DNA of 64,000 bases, from positions 374,001-438,000 of the forward strand of contig JAJEKV010000212.1 in assembly GCA_021234155.1 (NCBI GenBank), read 5' to 3'. This document shows, piece by piece, positions 1 to 12,189 of the stretch; positions within the stretch are counted from its first letter, which is position 1; every line of letters begins with the position of its first letter. Source of the DNA: Isoetes taiwanensis. Taxonomy: Eukaryota; Streptophyta; Lycopodiopsida; Isoetales; Isoetaceae. A program made the translations under genes and the position numbers. Under the pieces are notes generated by a model, which worked only from the letters and a program-made list of their open reading frames with translations, did not search any database and had not been told where the DNA came from.

Positions 1-867
1 TGAAACCGGATTTACATGCCTTATCAATGTTGATCATTGGAAGATATAGCATCCAAACCATAGAGCAATATGTATTGGTCAAGCCATCATTTGATGAAAG
101 TAAGAAAAGCAGCAGCAAAATAGTGTATATTTAGTTAAGGCATCATTAAATGCAACTTCTTCAACATCAAAACAGTTCCCTTTGATCATGTGCTACTTGC
201 ATCCATGCCTACGCATGTCCTATAAAAATGGCTAGAGATATATACAAATTAAGGTATAGAATAAGGTGTTCTAAATTATAATGCACATTTGGTTTGTCTA
301 TACATATTTAGTCATGACATTTTAAAATCAGGGATAAGTAATTGTTTAAATAGGCATTTATGAGATTTCAGACACATGTACTATGCCTCATTACATTTGA
401 TAGAGGGGCCATTGCATTAGAGAGAAAAGAGAATGCACGTGTTAGATTGACTTGAAACAATAGTGCATCTATTTAGCTATAGATTTTTATTTTTATTGAA
501 ATAGAACTATCCAATATTCAAAGAAGCATTATCCAATGCAGTTGAAGTTCAAGATCTAACCATGAAAGCACAAAAGGCCAAATATAATATGTGATGCATC
601 GCCCAAGATAATTTGCACAAAGAAAGTGCATATTACTAAACATTCTAAATAAACACGTGTGATCATCTTAAATTTGAGTATGTTCGAGCAAATTACCTAG
701 ATATTACCTCTTGTATTCTAGATGGAAACTAACAAATGGAAAGCTCATTTAAGGCTCAATAAATGAGCAATTGATTATTTAGCTCACCTGTGTTTGTGAT
801 AATTCAATCCAACTTGCATTAGAATTTGGCACATGATCAATGTAAAGTAATTGGAGAAAGGATCTTT
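1..867. other. No gene recognised
   Basis: AT-rich sequence. I see no convincing open frame, RNA gene or repeat structure here on either strand. Confidence 0.5.
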
Positions 868-992
868 AGAATACGGCGAATACGTAAATTTAAAAAAAAC
901 CGTATTCCAAAAATGAATACGCCGTAAGGAAATGCCAAAACAGAATACGCCCGTATTCCAGGGAATACGGGCCAGAATACGGCCGTATTAAG
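868..992. repeat. GAATACG/CGTATTC motif cluster (left)
   Basis: About nine copies of the heptamer or its reverse complement occur within 125 bp, including the palindrome-like stretch around 945-990. It is the counterpart of the cluster at 3413-3520. Confidence 0.6.
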
Positions 993-1330
993 TTTTAAAT
1001 GAAAAAAAACCTCAACGCAGGTGACCTAAGATCGAGCCTCTGCCTTGGTATTTTGCTTGCGACATCGAGCTGCTTCCTTGTTGTCACAGTTTTTGCGGTC
1101 GAAGAGGTATTTCGAAGAGGTTTTTGCATCCCCATTGGCCAATCTTGCTTCGCTTCCATTTTTTCACTAGACACGACTTCATCAGCAAGCTCTACCCTAG
1201 AACAGCAGCTGCAGCTAACACTTCTTTCCTTTCTTTCAAGCAACGGCTGGGAAGGAAACCAAATGAAGCACACAGTGGGCCGCTAAAGTTGCTTCGTCTC
1301 TTAATGTGGACACCGTATACCTCGTGCTTC

Positions 1331-1533
1331 ATCACCTGCAGAGATGGGGTAGATAACGTCCTCTCTCGAGGAGTTATGGGCCATAAAAATGGCTGAGTGG
1401 CCATGTGGCCACGAAATTCGGAGGGTGTCGACGGCCGAGGGAATTTCGTGGGCCACATGGCCACGCAGGCCATTTTTCCGCCCATAACCCGAGGGGAGGA
1501 CGCATCGACCTTTAACGCCCCTGGCCGAGGTGA
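1331..1533. repeat. Long imperfect inverted repeat (hairpin)
   Basis: The arm at about 1355-1420 pairs with 1439-1503 at roughly 85% identity. The shared core on both arms includes GTTATGGGC, AAAAATGGC, GTGGCCATGTGGCC and ACGAAATTC, with a loop of about 20 nt. Weaker pairing extends out to 1331 and 1533 (ATCACCT on both arms). Candidates are a foldback or MITE-type element, or a hairpin small-RNA precursor. Short open frames here are by-products of the GC-rich arms. Confidence 0.75.
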
Positions 1534-1659
1534 TTTGGCGAGACGCCATAGCCAAGTTTTGGCAGCCCTGACCGCATTCCTAGGCAAAAAAAAAACCAAA
1601 TGTAAGCCTCGCTTTCATAACGTAACATGCATCAAGAACATGTGATGCGTGGACGAAAG

Positions 1660-1880
1660 GTGGAGGCCGATTTAAACAGAAAGCAGGGGAGTCCGACGGT
1701 AATGTGGGAGGCGGATTTTAAACAGCGGGGAGTCGGATTTGCATCAAATGAGGCGGATTTAAACAAAGTGTGGGAGTCGATTTGCATCATTTGCATCAAA
1801 TGAGTCGGATTTGCATCAAATGAGGCGGATTTAAACAGCAGGGGAGTCTGATTTGCATCAAACGCATCAAATGAGTCTGA
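1660..1880. repeat. Degenerate minisatellite
   Basis: Five or so imperfect units are built from the phrases GGCGGATTTAAACAG, CAGGGGAGTC and GGATTTGCATCAAATGA. Unit length varies around 40 bp. The open frame across it on the minus strand is repeat-driven and I do not treat it as a gene. Confidence 0.75.
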
Positions 1881-2202
1881 GTTGTAACATCTTTTCTTGC
1901 CAGTTTCTTTAACCCTTTTCCAGCCTTTTTTGTATCGTAAGCTCCAAATGCGGTGGTACAAAGAAAAATCAATGTCGCTAGAAGCTCGCTTTTTAAAACG
2001 AGATGCCACACCAGATCAAACAAAGAAAATCTGAAAAATGAAGTCCGTGTCGCTCAAAAGACAGATGAAGTTTTTTGGGAGGCTTTAGAGATCTGGCTAT
2101 AGCTTGGAGGCCGGAGGCCTGGCTATGGCGGGCTTTTGCTAAGGATCGACCACGGCAGAGTGCAGCCCAGAAAAAGTAGTACGTGACAGCAGAGCAGAGG
2201 AT

Positions 2203-2268
2203 GTTATGGACATAACATTTTTGTTATGGACATAACAGTTTTGGCCCAAAATTGTTATTGGATATAAC
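2203..2268. repeat. Three short palindromes
   Basis: GTTATGGACATAAC occurs at 2203-2216 and again at 2223-2236. A variant, GTTATTGGATATAAC, is at 2254-2268. Each is self-complementary around its centre. Confidence 0.65.
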
Positions 2269-2589
2269 CTCTTAGAATCAACGGCTAGGATTTAATCCTA
2301 CGGCTAAATGCAGAGGCTAAGGACGTTAAGAACACTAGAGCAAGACCCATGCTTCTTACGGAGCCAGGTAAGTTTGTTGCCATTTCCATATTATTTTGGT
2401 CTCTCATGAACTCAAATTCGAAGTACCAGTATTCATTTAGGTTATTCGTTGGCAATGGCTAACCGCATCGTTAAGTCAATAATGGCTTCTTCCCGGATGT
2501 TGGAATTTGATATTAGATTTTTTGAATTTCGGATTAGATCATGCCGTGGGATTTAAGGGTATTATCTAAGACCAGAAAATTAATGGCGA

Positions 2590-3180
2590 CTTGAGCTTTT
2601 GGATAGCATAGATCCTCATAGTAAATTGTACTGGCATGCCCGCTTTGTTATTTCGAGAACATGTAGAGCACCAACCGCTCTTTCAAAAGGAAGGAGTCCA
2701 TGCCCACCTTATCGTGTCCGGACAACCACCACCACCTCTATTAATGAATATACTATTAAACATTTATGCCAAACCGTATTGCCCAATATGCTTTTAAGGT
2801 ATTTGAAGAAATGCCGTAACGTGACATAATCACCGGACAACTATGATTGATGGGTATGCACGGCGGAGATGGACACTCACGTATCATGCTCTTTATGCAA
2901 ATGATGCAGCTTTGGTTTAGAACCAAACAAGGTGACATATGTGATCGCCCTCGCTTGTGCTACCATAAAATGTCTATGTTGGGGCAAGTACGCCCATAGT
3001 CATCTCGCAGTAAATCGGGAATAAACTTGAATTGAATCTGGGGAATGCACTTATTGGCATGTATGTAAAATGTGAAAGCATTGAAGATACATGCCATGCA
3101 TTTGATAGAATGGACGAAGAGACCAGATCTCATGGATCATCTTGGTTTCAGGATACTCTCGGTGGGAACAATGAGGTCAG
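2590..3180 (+). pseudogene. PPR protein gene fragment, broken
   Basis: Plant PPR proteins bind organellar RNA and act in its editing, splicing or stability. Translating this strand in shifting frames gives successive pieces typical of PPR repeats: HAHLIVSGQ and LLMNILLNIYAK near 2670-2770, VFEEMP near 2800, a MLFMQM piece near 2890, then NLGNALIGMYVKCESIED followed by AFDRMDEE at 3035-3115. These match the usual order of 'hub' residues (GNALI-MY-KCG-ED and VFD-MP). Frameshifts and stops (for example TAA after the CPICF stretch, and several more near 2940-3030) separate the pieces, and there is no start codon or C-terminal E/DYW domain. It is a relic of at most two or three repeats. Residue-level family class cannot be told. 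Confidence 0.7.
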
Positions 3181-3412
3181 TGGACTGCTTTCAAATTATG
3201 CAATGTACCCAATTACAAATTCTGTGTTTTATATGTAGATAAATGTGCATGTAACTAACAAAACTTTTGAGTTACTTTTATGTTTTAATATGATAAACTT
3301 TACTTTTATGTTTTCTTCTCTTAATGTTGTTATTATTGCAATAGAAGAATTTACAATTTTCATATTTAAAAAATAGAGATTAAGCTGATAAGATCAAGTA
3401 CAAATATGATAT

Positions 3413-3520
3413 TTTATGGAATATTCTAAGAGAATATTCCGTATTCTCTGTATGCGTATTTCACGTATTCGTATTTCGTATTCATTTTTGGGTCCGCGTA
3501 TTCATTTCCGTATGCGTCTT
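3413..3520. repeat. GTATTC motif cluster (right)
   Basis: Eight or more copies of GTATTC/GTATGC-like words, in the opposite orientation to the cluster at 868-992. It begins with the near-palindrome GAATATTCTAAGAGAATATTC. Confidence 0.6.
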
Positions 3521-4044
3521 ATGTCACTGCAATGTGGTGTTGCAAGTGAATGTAAGAAATACTCATCCTCTTGTAAGAGTAAGTTAGTTAAGTGGAGCCT
3601 TGCTTATCATAAAGGCATAGTAGATTGCAAGTTAGTTCAGTGGGAAAATATGTTCATTATTGAGGAGTTCCCTAATGGATTTAAATGAGCGAGACTTTGT
3701 ATAAGTCAGGAGTGTAGCATATGAAAGCCACATGAAGTGCATTTGGATGCTTAGCTATTGCGGTTTTGTACTTGTGGCTATGAATGTGTAGGATAAGTAT
3801 GTTTGAAATGTGAGTGTTAGATAGTGGATATTAATATATGATAGTATATAGGACATGTTGTGGATGAGAATAGAATAGAGTAGAACCTCAAATACTATCA
3901 AAATCACATCCATCTTATTTCTAAATTGTTCTTTGATCTACATGACAAACTAGACAAACCCATTTCCATAGAATTGCACCATTTGGTGAAATATATTTCA
4001 TGGCTTAGATACATTGTTAACCATTCAGTGCTTCACTTAACAAA

Positions 4045-4260
4045 TAAAACGACCAGAGCATGTGATCCCACATCATCATCATCGTGAGACCGAATGATCC
4101 ACTGCTTTGCTTACGACATAAAATGATAAGACATAGAACGACCAAAGCATGTGATTCACATCATCATGAGACTAGACAATCCACTGCCTCATAGATGATC
4201 AGCCAAAGCATGTGATCCAGTGCATCATAAGAACAAAACGTCCCATTGCCTGGTGGATCA
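4045..4260. repeat. Degenerate tandem repeat, ~3 units
   Basis: The phrases CGACCAAAGCATGTGATCC, ACATCATCATGAGAC and ATCCACTGCCT recur at about 4049, 4138 and 4200, with drifting spacing. Confidence 0.6.
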
Positions 4261-5273
4261 TCAACTGCATCATCTATACGACTTTGCAAGAGAGACCATG
4301 AAATGTTACTCAATTAGCTCTAAAAATCATTGTAAAAGACTTGTTTGGCACTGACCTTTTCCTACAATTACAAGCAATTGATGAGATTGTCAAAGCTCCT
4401 ACTACAAAAGAGATTACTTAGAGGAGGATTTATTACTTGGATGTAATGCTCAAAAGCTTATTAGCATGGTATCAGAATCATAGCTCAAGGGATGATGATT
4501 GGTCCTTTTGTCTGGATGGATTACATTCTTGCATAATGTATGAATGGGAAAATGTCAAATATTGATGTCGTAATGTCAATATGTCCATATGCTTGGTTCG
4601 TATAAAAATAGCACCCGTAACCAATGGGATTTTGGAAGTCAAAAGCTTGGCTAGTTCTTCAAATAAAAGTAGGGACTACCTACAACTCGAGATATGCCAA
4701 TACGTTCCTGAGCATTGTTCAGCCTAAGCAATGCAAATGATTTCAGGCAGAGTTGGTTTTCTCATGCTTTTTCAAAGTGGCCTTCAACTTTATGGCAACC
4801 TCTTAAAACTATGTTCAAGAACAAGATAATAGAACAAATCACAGTGAACAAGATAATAACGCATATGCTTGAGTTGTGCTGATGTAGATTAGATGTTTAG
4901 GTCTTCCTTGCAGATTTTGTACATTGTAGCAGCTTCTGGCATATCAACCTGCAAACCAGCGAAGGACATTTCCCAAATAGTGGCCGTGATAGCATTCCAA
5001 AATCATTCAACTTCAAATATGACATAAAACAAATTTAAACATAGAAGGTTTCTGGATTTTAGGATTTCCTGATGTTTCGACATGATGTAAAACCAATTAG
5101 ATATGTGTTAGCAGAAATATAAATTGGATCTTGTAGCAATGGAGACCATGATTGCTGTTCAAATTTATATAGAATGATTCTCTATGTGCTAGAGATAGAT
5201 TTGCATTGATCATAAACATATAGACTTGCACTGATGTCCTGATGTCTTATAGGGTTGTTATAATGTTGCAACT

Positions 5274-5415
5274 CAGCATAGATACAAAACATTGATCAAT
5301 CGCACCATGTATTTGAGCATAGATTTGAAGTATCCAGCATAGATTTAAAGCATCGATCAATCGCATTAGTGCATCTGATCATAGATATGAAGCATCAATG
5401 AACCACACCAGTGTT
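5274..5415. repeat. Degenerate tandem repeat, ~2-3 units
   Basis: AGCATAGATTTAAAGCATC and GATCAATCGCACCA variants recur with a period of about 60 bp. Confidence 0.5.
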
Positions 5416-6445
5416 TATTCTACAGGTAAAAGTATTTTGCATGTTAACATGCCAATTCTTTATTATGCATATAACAGTGGTATTGCATGTAAGCTTTCTA
5501 TGATATTCATACTTTTAAAGACACAAAGTACATATCCACTACTACTACGAATCCGTAACAAATAGAGAGAATGCTATCATTCTTACAAAGTAACTCATTA
5601 CATCATTATAAAAATTTTGAACTTGTTTCTTCAATTAATCTTTTGGATTATCCCAGAGCATAACCCAATTTCCCTCGTAGGACCATCTGCAATCTCGTTA
5701 GAATCTTAAAACATATTTGGTTGGCCATGGTATGTTGCATTAATGCCTTCAGATGGAGAAGAATATTAAATACTCTCTATCATGTACAAAACACAAATAA
5801 ATATAAGAAGGATGTCTTAATCTGGACTTGAAAGTACAAAGATACTGATTGCCAGAGCACCATTTGAAGAACTGCCTAGGGGGAGTTCCAAAGAAGGCAA
5901 AGAAAACTATAGATTTGTATTATCATCATACTTATTTGTGCAGAAACCAATGGCAAGGCAAAACACTTGAATCTGAGTGGTTTTTTGTGCATGATCAGAT
6001 CATAAAAATGTTACTTTAAAGTGCTGCAGGTTCACCAAGAAGATAAGATGATATAGTAACGAAACACCACAAAATCAACAGCTATTAACTATCTAAAAAA
6101 AAAAAGCTAATCGAGTACCTGGATCCAACTATAGCTTCTGGGTGACATGGATATCATAGGAAGTTGAGATAGAACTTTGAGTTGTGCAACCGATTGGAGT
6201 GGCAGGAACTGCATGCTTGCTAGACCCGCATCTATGCATTCTGGCATCCTATTCAATATCCAGCCAAGAATACGGGCTAGTCGAGATCTGTGGCATCAGA
6301 TAATGCATCAATTATGAAAAGCCTCATGTCTTAGTCTCAGAAAATATGTGTCTTTCATGCCATCACTTCACCAAAATCTTCAAAAAGAGATGATCCATCA
6401 CACCTAGAAATCCCCTCTCGAACTTTGACTATATTTTGTTGTGGG

Positions 6446-7105
6446 TATGTTATGAATAGAATAGAATAGAGTTTTTATCGTCCACGGAGACCAGTTGACT
6501 ATGGGACCCAAACAGGAGGCGCAACAAGCATATTACTATCTGAGTTAAAAAAAACCCCTCCCTGCCCTAAAGGGTTGTTTGGCGGAAAAACCGTGACAGG
6601 AATAGATTTGTTGTCAAACTGTACAAATACAAATACAAATAGAGACAGAAATATGTACATGTATCAGGTAAGTGCCCGAGGACCGAGCTGATCTCGGCGA
6701 TCCATGATCTCTTGAATATATGAGCCCAACCTCCGTACCGAGCTCGTGCTCAGCATCTCATGCAGGGGCTGACCAGGACAGACCAGCTCAGCATAGCGTA
6801 TCCGAATGTCATCATATGCCGGACAACTCTGAAGGGCGTGGCGTTCGTCTTCCACAACTCCAACCTGGCAGCGTTGACAAAGTCTCTCCTGACGCAGCTC
6901 CCCAACCCATCTCCCTGTCTCAATCTAGAGATGGTGTGCGCCTGTGCGGATAGAGGCAATGGATTTTGCGCTTTTTCATGGGTAGATGAGTGCGCAGATA
7001 GCATTGTGGGCCCTGCTCCAACATGGAATTTATGTGGCGTTGATAATGTGTCGTCTTGACCTGTTCAAAGGTGCTGGCATCCCATAGCTTACTGAAGAAG
7101 ATGAT
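6446..7105 (-). mobile_element. LINE fragment, 3' end (copy A)
   Basis: On the minus strand the 3' part of a non-LTR retrotransposon is readable. It has a Cys/His C-terminal region ending in EDERHALQSCPAYDDIRIRY (complement of about 6664-6855), which belongs to the reverse-transcriptase C-terminal zinc-finger tail. This is followed by an untranslated region containing the family hairpin (CCCTAAAGGG) and the conserved 3' terminus GTGGACGATAAAAA. A short TATTC microsatellite tail lies at 6450-6470 of the plus strand. It is truncated at its 5' end near 7105, where it loses the RT domain. Six other copies or parts in this window share the 3' terminus or the coding tail. Confidence 0.8.
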
Positions 7106-8880
7106 GTTTTTCTGGTTTGATAAAAAAAACAAAAAAGAACGGGCAACAACAATCACACCTCCAAAACAAAATATAGTCAAACCTTTTTTGTAACAAATAT
7201 AGAGTTGAAAGTTATAGCTTATGCGCTTGAACCATAGACCTTTGTTTGTGATAATTTACCTACATCTCGGTCAAGTTGTTCGAACCTTTTATGTAGCTCT
7301 GGCCATCGTAAAAGACTGTAATGATTTTGCAAAGACACAAAAAAATCACTGGTTTCAAGCGGTACTTCAACTTCAAACACATCCTAGCTTCTACGAGTAA
7401 ACTAAAAAGGAGTATTTGAGCATCTTGTATGAGATGTTCGTGGATAGTAATTTAGACATTGTTGAATTAGAAAAATTTTGAATGCATGCCCTTGCTCATT
7501 ATGCCAAGGCATAGTTGAATACTTAGTTTCAAGCATACTGCAACATCTACAGCCTACTAGCAGGACAATACCAAAACTTACATGTAAGCAAGCAACCACC
7601 TGAAATAAATAGGCAAGACTCAACAATAATTAAACATAAACCAACATAATAGCTTCGCAGACCTGAGAAAGTTCTTGGCAGTCACAAGACAAGGAAATCA
7701 AAATGTGGCATCACTATATATGATCTCCCTGCAAAAAGTAAAGCAGTATGAAGGTATTATAACTGCAAAGTAAACCTAGTATGAAGGTATTATAACTTAT
7801 GATATTCCATATGTAAAGCTTGCATTAGAATAAAGACTACTCTATAATGAAATTCATGACAAAATTTGTGCATGAACAGAAGTTTCATGGTCGAAAGATG
7901 CAACATTTTGTTGCTTGAGCCCTTAATTTCCCATAAACAAAAATCTAGAGATCTCGACACCTGCGCAAAAGCAAAATACGAAAGCCATGCAAGAAAAGAA
8001 AAATTTTAGGAGCGAATTTTGGGGTCGGACTCTGGAAAAAAGCTTCTGCATCAACAATTTGAGGTAAAAAATATCAAAACTAAGAAAGAAATTGTTTACT
8101 GGAGAGGAAATAAGCCATTGAAACACACTGTGGAGTACCATAGAGCCCAAAACGTTTATTCATGGTTCAACCCATGGTGAAGACCTAAAGTACCAAGAAT
8201 CGACAGAAGAAAATCTAAAAACAAGCTTTGGAACTTAAAACACAGCTGAATCTAGTGGGTGGCACAAAAAAAATTATAGCAGTTGGGGGCAGCATTCCGA
8301 GGGAGAATGGGAAACTGGATTTGTGTGAAGTAGGTCAGCACCAAAAAAACACAGGGATTAGGGATTAGGGGAAAAGATCTGGCTTTTTGACAATGGTTTA
8401 AAATCCCAACAAAAAAATCCATTAATTTTTATTAAAACTTTTCTTTTCACCCAAAATTCCATAAAAAGCATTAGCCAATGTAATTATACAAAGCCAGATT
8501 TCTATACATCATAATCTTAGGAAATCAAACTTAAAAAAAGATCCAATTTTTTTTTTGCCAAACCGAAAAATCCCAAATTAACAAGATTGATGGGCACATT
8601 CCACAATAGAATCAGTGAAAATGATGGGTATATTAGGAATTGAAATCAAAGGCCACCATTATGTGCAAATAATAATGCGCCACCAATATATGATTCCATT
8701 GGATAAATAATAATGTGCCACCAACTACATAATGTAACTGGAAGAGCAGTTGTATATGTTAACATTGTGCCACTGCATGGGTCATGTTTAGATTGCACAT
8801 TACCTTTCCGAGGATTGCTACATTTTCTTAAAATTTATAATGCTTACTGGAGGTCCTCAAGGGGTGCAACATCATATGAA
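7106..8880. other. No gene recognised
   Basis: AT-rich. Contains a small tandem duplication at 7745-7800 and nothing else I can name. Short minus-strand open frames (for example 7923-8150) have no recognisable domain. Confidence 0.45.
7745..7800. repeat. Two-copy tandem duplication, period 33
   Basis: AGTATGAAGGTATTATAACT starts at 7745 and again at 7778. The second copy is incomplete. Confidence 0.85.
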
Positions 8881-8882
8881 TA

Positions 8883-8934
8883 GAATAGAATAGAATAGTT
8901 TTTTTAACGTCCACGGAGACCAATTTTAAGAACA
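8883..8934 (-). mobile_element. LINE 3' terminus only (copy B)
   Basis: GAATA pentamers followed by the complement of the family 3' terminus (AACGTCCACGGAGACC). Only about 50 bp of the element is present before it runs into the next tail. Confidence 0.7.
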
Positions 8935-8998
8935 AAATAGAACAGAACAGAATAGGACAGGATAGGACAGGACAGGACAGGACAGAATAGGATGGTTT
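8935..8998. repeat. Pentamer microsatellite (GAACA/GGACA/GAATA)
   Basis: This is the tail of LINE copy C seen on the plus strand. Units have drifted from GAATA to GGACA. Confidence 0.8.
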
Positions 8999-9790
8999 TT
9001 TATCGTCCATGGAGACCAATCGACCTATGGGACCCAATAAAAGAGTGCAACAAATTTATTACTATCTGAATTACGAAATCCCCACCCAGAAGTGTTTTTG
9101 GGAAAAAATTGTGACAATAATAACGGTGTTGTCAAGCTATACAAACATATATATCATGGAACATGTATACAAGTCAGGCAAGTGTCTAAGGACATAGCTG
9201 ATCTCGCACATCTATGATTTCCTGGAGGTATGATCCTAGCATCTGTACTGAAGTTATGCTCAGTATTATATGTAGCGGCTAGCCAGGCCTAACCAACACA
9301 GCATAGCGTGTCCGGATCTGATCATACGTTGGACACCTCTGAAGGGTATGGCATTCATCCTTAACGGTTCCTATTTGGCAGCATCGACAAAGCCTGTCTT
9401 GATGTGGCTCTCCAATCCATCTGACTGTCTCAATTCGAAGATGGTCTGCACCTATGTGAATCGAGCCAAATAGTCTACACTTTTTCATAGGCAGATGGGT
9501 ATGCAAGTAGCATTGAGTTCCAATGTGGGGTTTATGTGGCACTTGTAATGTGCTGTCTTGACTTATTCAAGGGCATTGGTATCCCTGATCTTGCTGAGGA
9601 AGCAAGCGTCAAGATATTGATTCAAGCTATGACGATCTGCCTGTGTGCACGTGTATGCACCTCCGCTCTTGTACATTCCATCTGGCGAGCCATTAAACTC
9701 GCTTTTCCTTCTAGCAGGCCTTGAGGCGCTACAACCCCATTGCCATAGTATAAGCCAAGATGGGGAGACGAGCATCATCCATAGTGATCA
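8996..9790 (-). mobile_element. LINE fragment, 3' end (copy C)
   Basis: Same family as copy A. On the minus strand the coding tail includes DRLCRCCQIGTVKDECHTLQ and then CPTYDQIRTRY (complement of 9279-9542), a Cys-rich zinc-binding C-terminus. It continues 3' through the shared untranslated region to GTGGACGATAAAAAA and a microsatellite tail. The 5' edge is near 9790, upstream of which nothing of the element is readable. Copies B and C abut, so one inserted at or beside the tail of the other. Confidence 0.8.
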
Positions 9791-10339
9791 CCTTCTGGAT
9801 GTAAGAGAGATCTTGCAACTTACTACATGAGTGATAAGCTTTTAATAAAGAGGACTTTAGATTTGTTATTGCTCATTGCGACTCTTAAACGGGGCATGAC
9901 AGGTACATGCCATTGTAAAAGAGTCTCTATAAATTAATTCATCAATTTGAAGAGGACATTAAATTGTTATTGCGTATACAAGAGCTCCTCAAGTGGGTAC
10001 AACTTATACATGCTACTGTAAAAGAGAGATGCTGGGCGCAACAGAAGTTTGAATGGGTTCATTTTTAAAATGAAAGTTTGCATTTGTGCTGAAATGGGTT
10101 AAATGTTTTAATGACAAGTAATTGTGCCTTTACTTGTTTTTTAATATATTTGTGAAAACCCCATAACATGAACATGTAGTTGGGCTCACTCAACATACAA
10201 ATAGAATTTATTTCACTTTTGCCCTTTGTAAGCTCTAATCGAACAATGCAAACATTGAAATACCTATTAGTCTGACCTGGAATTCATTCTACTACATTAA
10301 TCTAAACACTCTGCTACCTTATAATCTACACACTTTTTT
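9791..10339. other. No gene recognised
   Basis: AT-rich spacer between two LINE copies of opposite orientation. Confidence 0.5.
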
Positions 10340-11479
10340 CTGCTACCCTACGAGTGACGGCAGGCTGGAAGGCACTATATGCAATGCAAAACAATAGTCA
10401 TAGAGCGGAGTTGTATGATTGGACCCATCAGTCACACCTGTTCAAGGTCTTAGTATAGCCTGTCCTTTTATACGGGGTGGAAGTATGGGGCCCAGTAGTA
10501 TCACTTTGCTACTTGGAATGACTTGGAGCAGGTCCAGAAAGCCTTCTTAGTACGAAAGCACTAGGGGTGAAGTCCACAGTCCCATATCAAATTCTACTGC
10601 AGAGACAGGATTCTTGCCTCTTCGTGAGGGCTTGCCCTTGATCGCCACATTGTCTATTTTCGGAAGGTGGTCAATATGGACGATGCTCGCCTCCCTAAAC
10701 TAGCTTATATCATGGCAATGGGGGCGCCGCCTCAAGGCCCGGGTTGGAGGGAAACGAGCTCAATGGTTGGCCGGATGGAATGTGCGGTGAGCACGAGGTG
10801 CATACATGTGCAAACAGAGGCGATCACCATAGCTTGAGGCAATATCTTGGCGCTTGCTTCCTCGGCAAGCTTTGGGATGCCAATGCCCTTGAACATGTCA
10901 AGGCAAAGACACTACCGGCCGCCACATAAATCCCACATTGGAACGAGGATGAATGCTACCTGCATACCCACTTGCCCATGAAAAAGGCGCGACTCACTCA
11001 TTGCCTCCATTCGCACAGGGGCACATCATCTTCGAATTGAGACGGGCAGATGGATTGGTGAGCCACGCCAGGACAGGCTCTGTCAATGCTGCCAAATGGG
11101 AGTCATTGAGGATGAATCTCATACCCTTCAAAGTTGCCCAGCATATGATCAAATTCCGGACGCTATCTTTGGTTGGTCAGGCCTGGCCAACCGTTACATG
11201 TGACATTGAGCACAGCATCCGTACGGGTGCTAGGATCATACCTTCAGGAGGTTATGGACATGCGAGATCAGCTATGTCCTCGGGCACACACTTGACATGT
11301 ATATATACATTGATGTATACTTGTACAGTTTGATAAAGATTCTTACATCGCCCGCGTTTTTCCCTCGAAAACCCGCCGGGCGGGGTTTTAACCGGACGGT
11401 AATAAGTTTTGCTCCTTATGGGTACCATAGGCCGACTGGCCTCAGTGGACGATAAAAAATCATTCTCATTCTCATTCTT
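10340..11479 (+). mobile_element. LINE fragment, 3' end (copy D)
   Basis: The longest 3' copy, on the plus strand. It begins within the RT C-terminal region (AGWKALYAMQN-like reading near 10362, then AELYDW) and runs through the Cys-rich tail. The C-terminal zinc-binding segment lies near 11090-11170. It ends with TCAGTGGACGATAAAAAA and the six-base tail (TCATTC)n at 11459-11479. Several frameshifts and stops are present, so it is dead. The order of motifs matches the LINE interrupted at 49559/55109. Confidence 0.8.
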
Positions 11480-12189
11480 TCAATGTTTTTCTGTCTTTAA
11501 AAGGCTAAAGTACATGCTTCTCTTACATCAATTGCAAAATGACCATTTCCACCAACTCATCCTATAAAAGACATCCTATATGTCTTTCATCGAGTTTTCA
11601 GGCTTATTTTGATTGTATATAACATGCTAAGCTGTAAGATTTGAATATTGTTTATCTTGCAAGAGCAAGATGTGTTTAGTGCAAACCCTTTGAAGGCCAT
11701 GTAAAGGATGTTCTCAATTGGTATTGTGTGCCAAGTCATTACGATGGCAGCTTCTTGCGAAAAAAATGGGAAAATGGGCTGGTTGGATGCTAAAGCCAAC
11801 CTGGTTTTTGGAATTCTATATAGAAAACTTTTACACCATGACTTGGCATAATGGAAGTATAGAGGAGCTTTGAGTATTTCAAACTTATTAGGTTATCGTA
11901 CTCAAGCCTTGCAACTGCATAATCTAAGTCTGGTGACACAACTTACATGATGGAAAAATGGTAGAAGAAAAGATAATTGTTTTGCTTATCATTGGCATCG
12001 AGAGAATTTAATTACATTGCACGTTCTTAAACCATGCACTAATGGGCACAAATTTGATGTCCTGCAGATGTCCAAGTTGCTTTCAGTCATTAATGGATTT
12101 TATCATTCGAGGACCCAATATAAGAAGTAAACATTAAGCCCATAATTTAAGGCCAACTTAAATATTTGGCGACTTTTTAGCTTACTGTG
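11480..12189. other. No gene recognised
   Basis: AT-rich spacer. The open frame at 11587-11799 (-) has no recognisable feature. Confidence 0.45.

Larger units (their letters stand above)
868..3520. mobile_element. Possible decayed TIR transposon carrying a PPR fragment
   Basis: The two edges (868-992 and 3413-3520) are packed with GAATACG / CGTATTC motifs in opposite orientation. They share the 15-mer CCAAAAATGAATACG (plus strand on the left, minus strand on the right). Between them lie an inverted repeat, a minisatellite, short palindromes and a broken PPR gene. Inverted subterminal motif clusters are typical of hAT- or CACTA-like elements that have captured host sequence. I could not find a clean target-site duplication, so the boundaries and the superfamily are inference. 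It could also be two unrelated repeat clusters. Confidence 0.35.
3521..6445. other. No gene; degenerate repeats
   Basis: No coding region recognised. TGGTATCAGA at 4467-4476, just after TTAGCA, resembles an initiator-Met tRNA primer-binding site directly 3' of an LTR end, so a worn LTR retrotransposon edge is possible. I could not find its partner LTR. Confidence 0.4.

Noticed and set aside
999-1286. 95-codon frame with a signal-peptide-like start
   Set aside because: It borders a motif cluster and an inverted repeat. The hydrophobic start is the only feature and no homologue is recognised.
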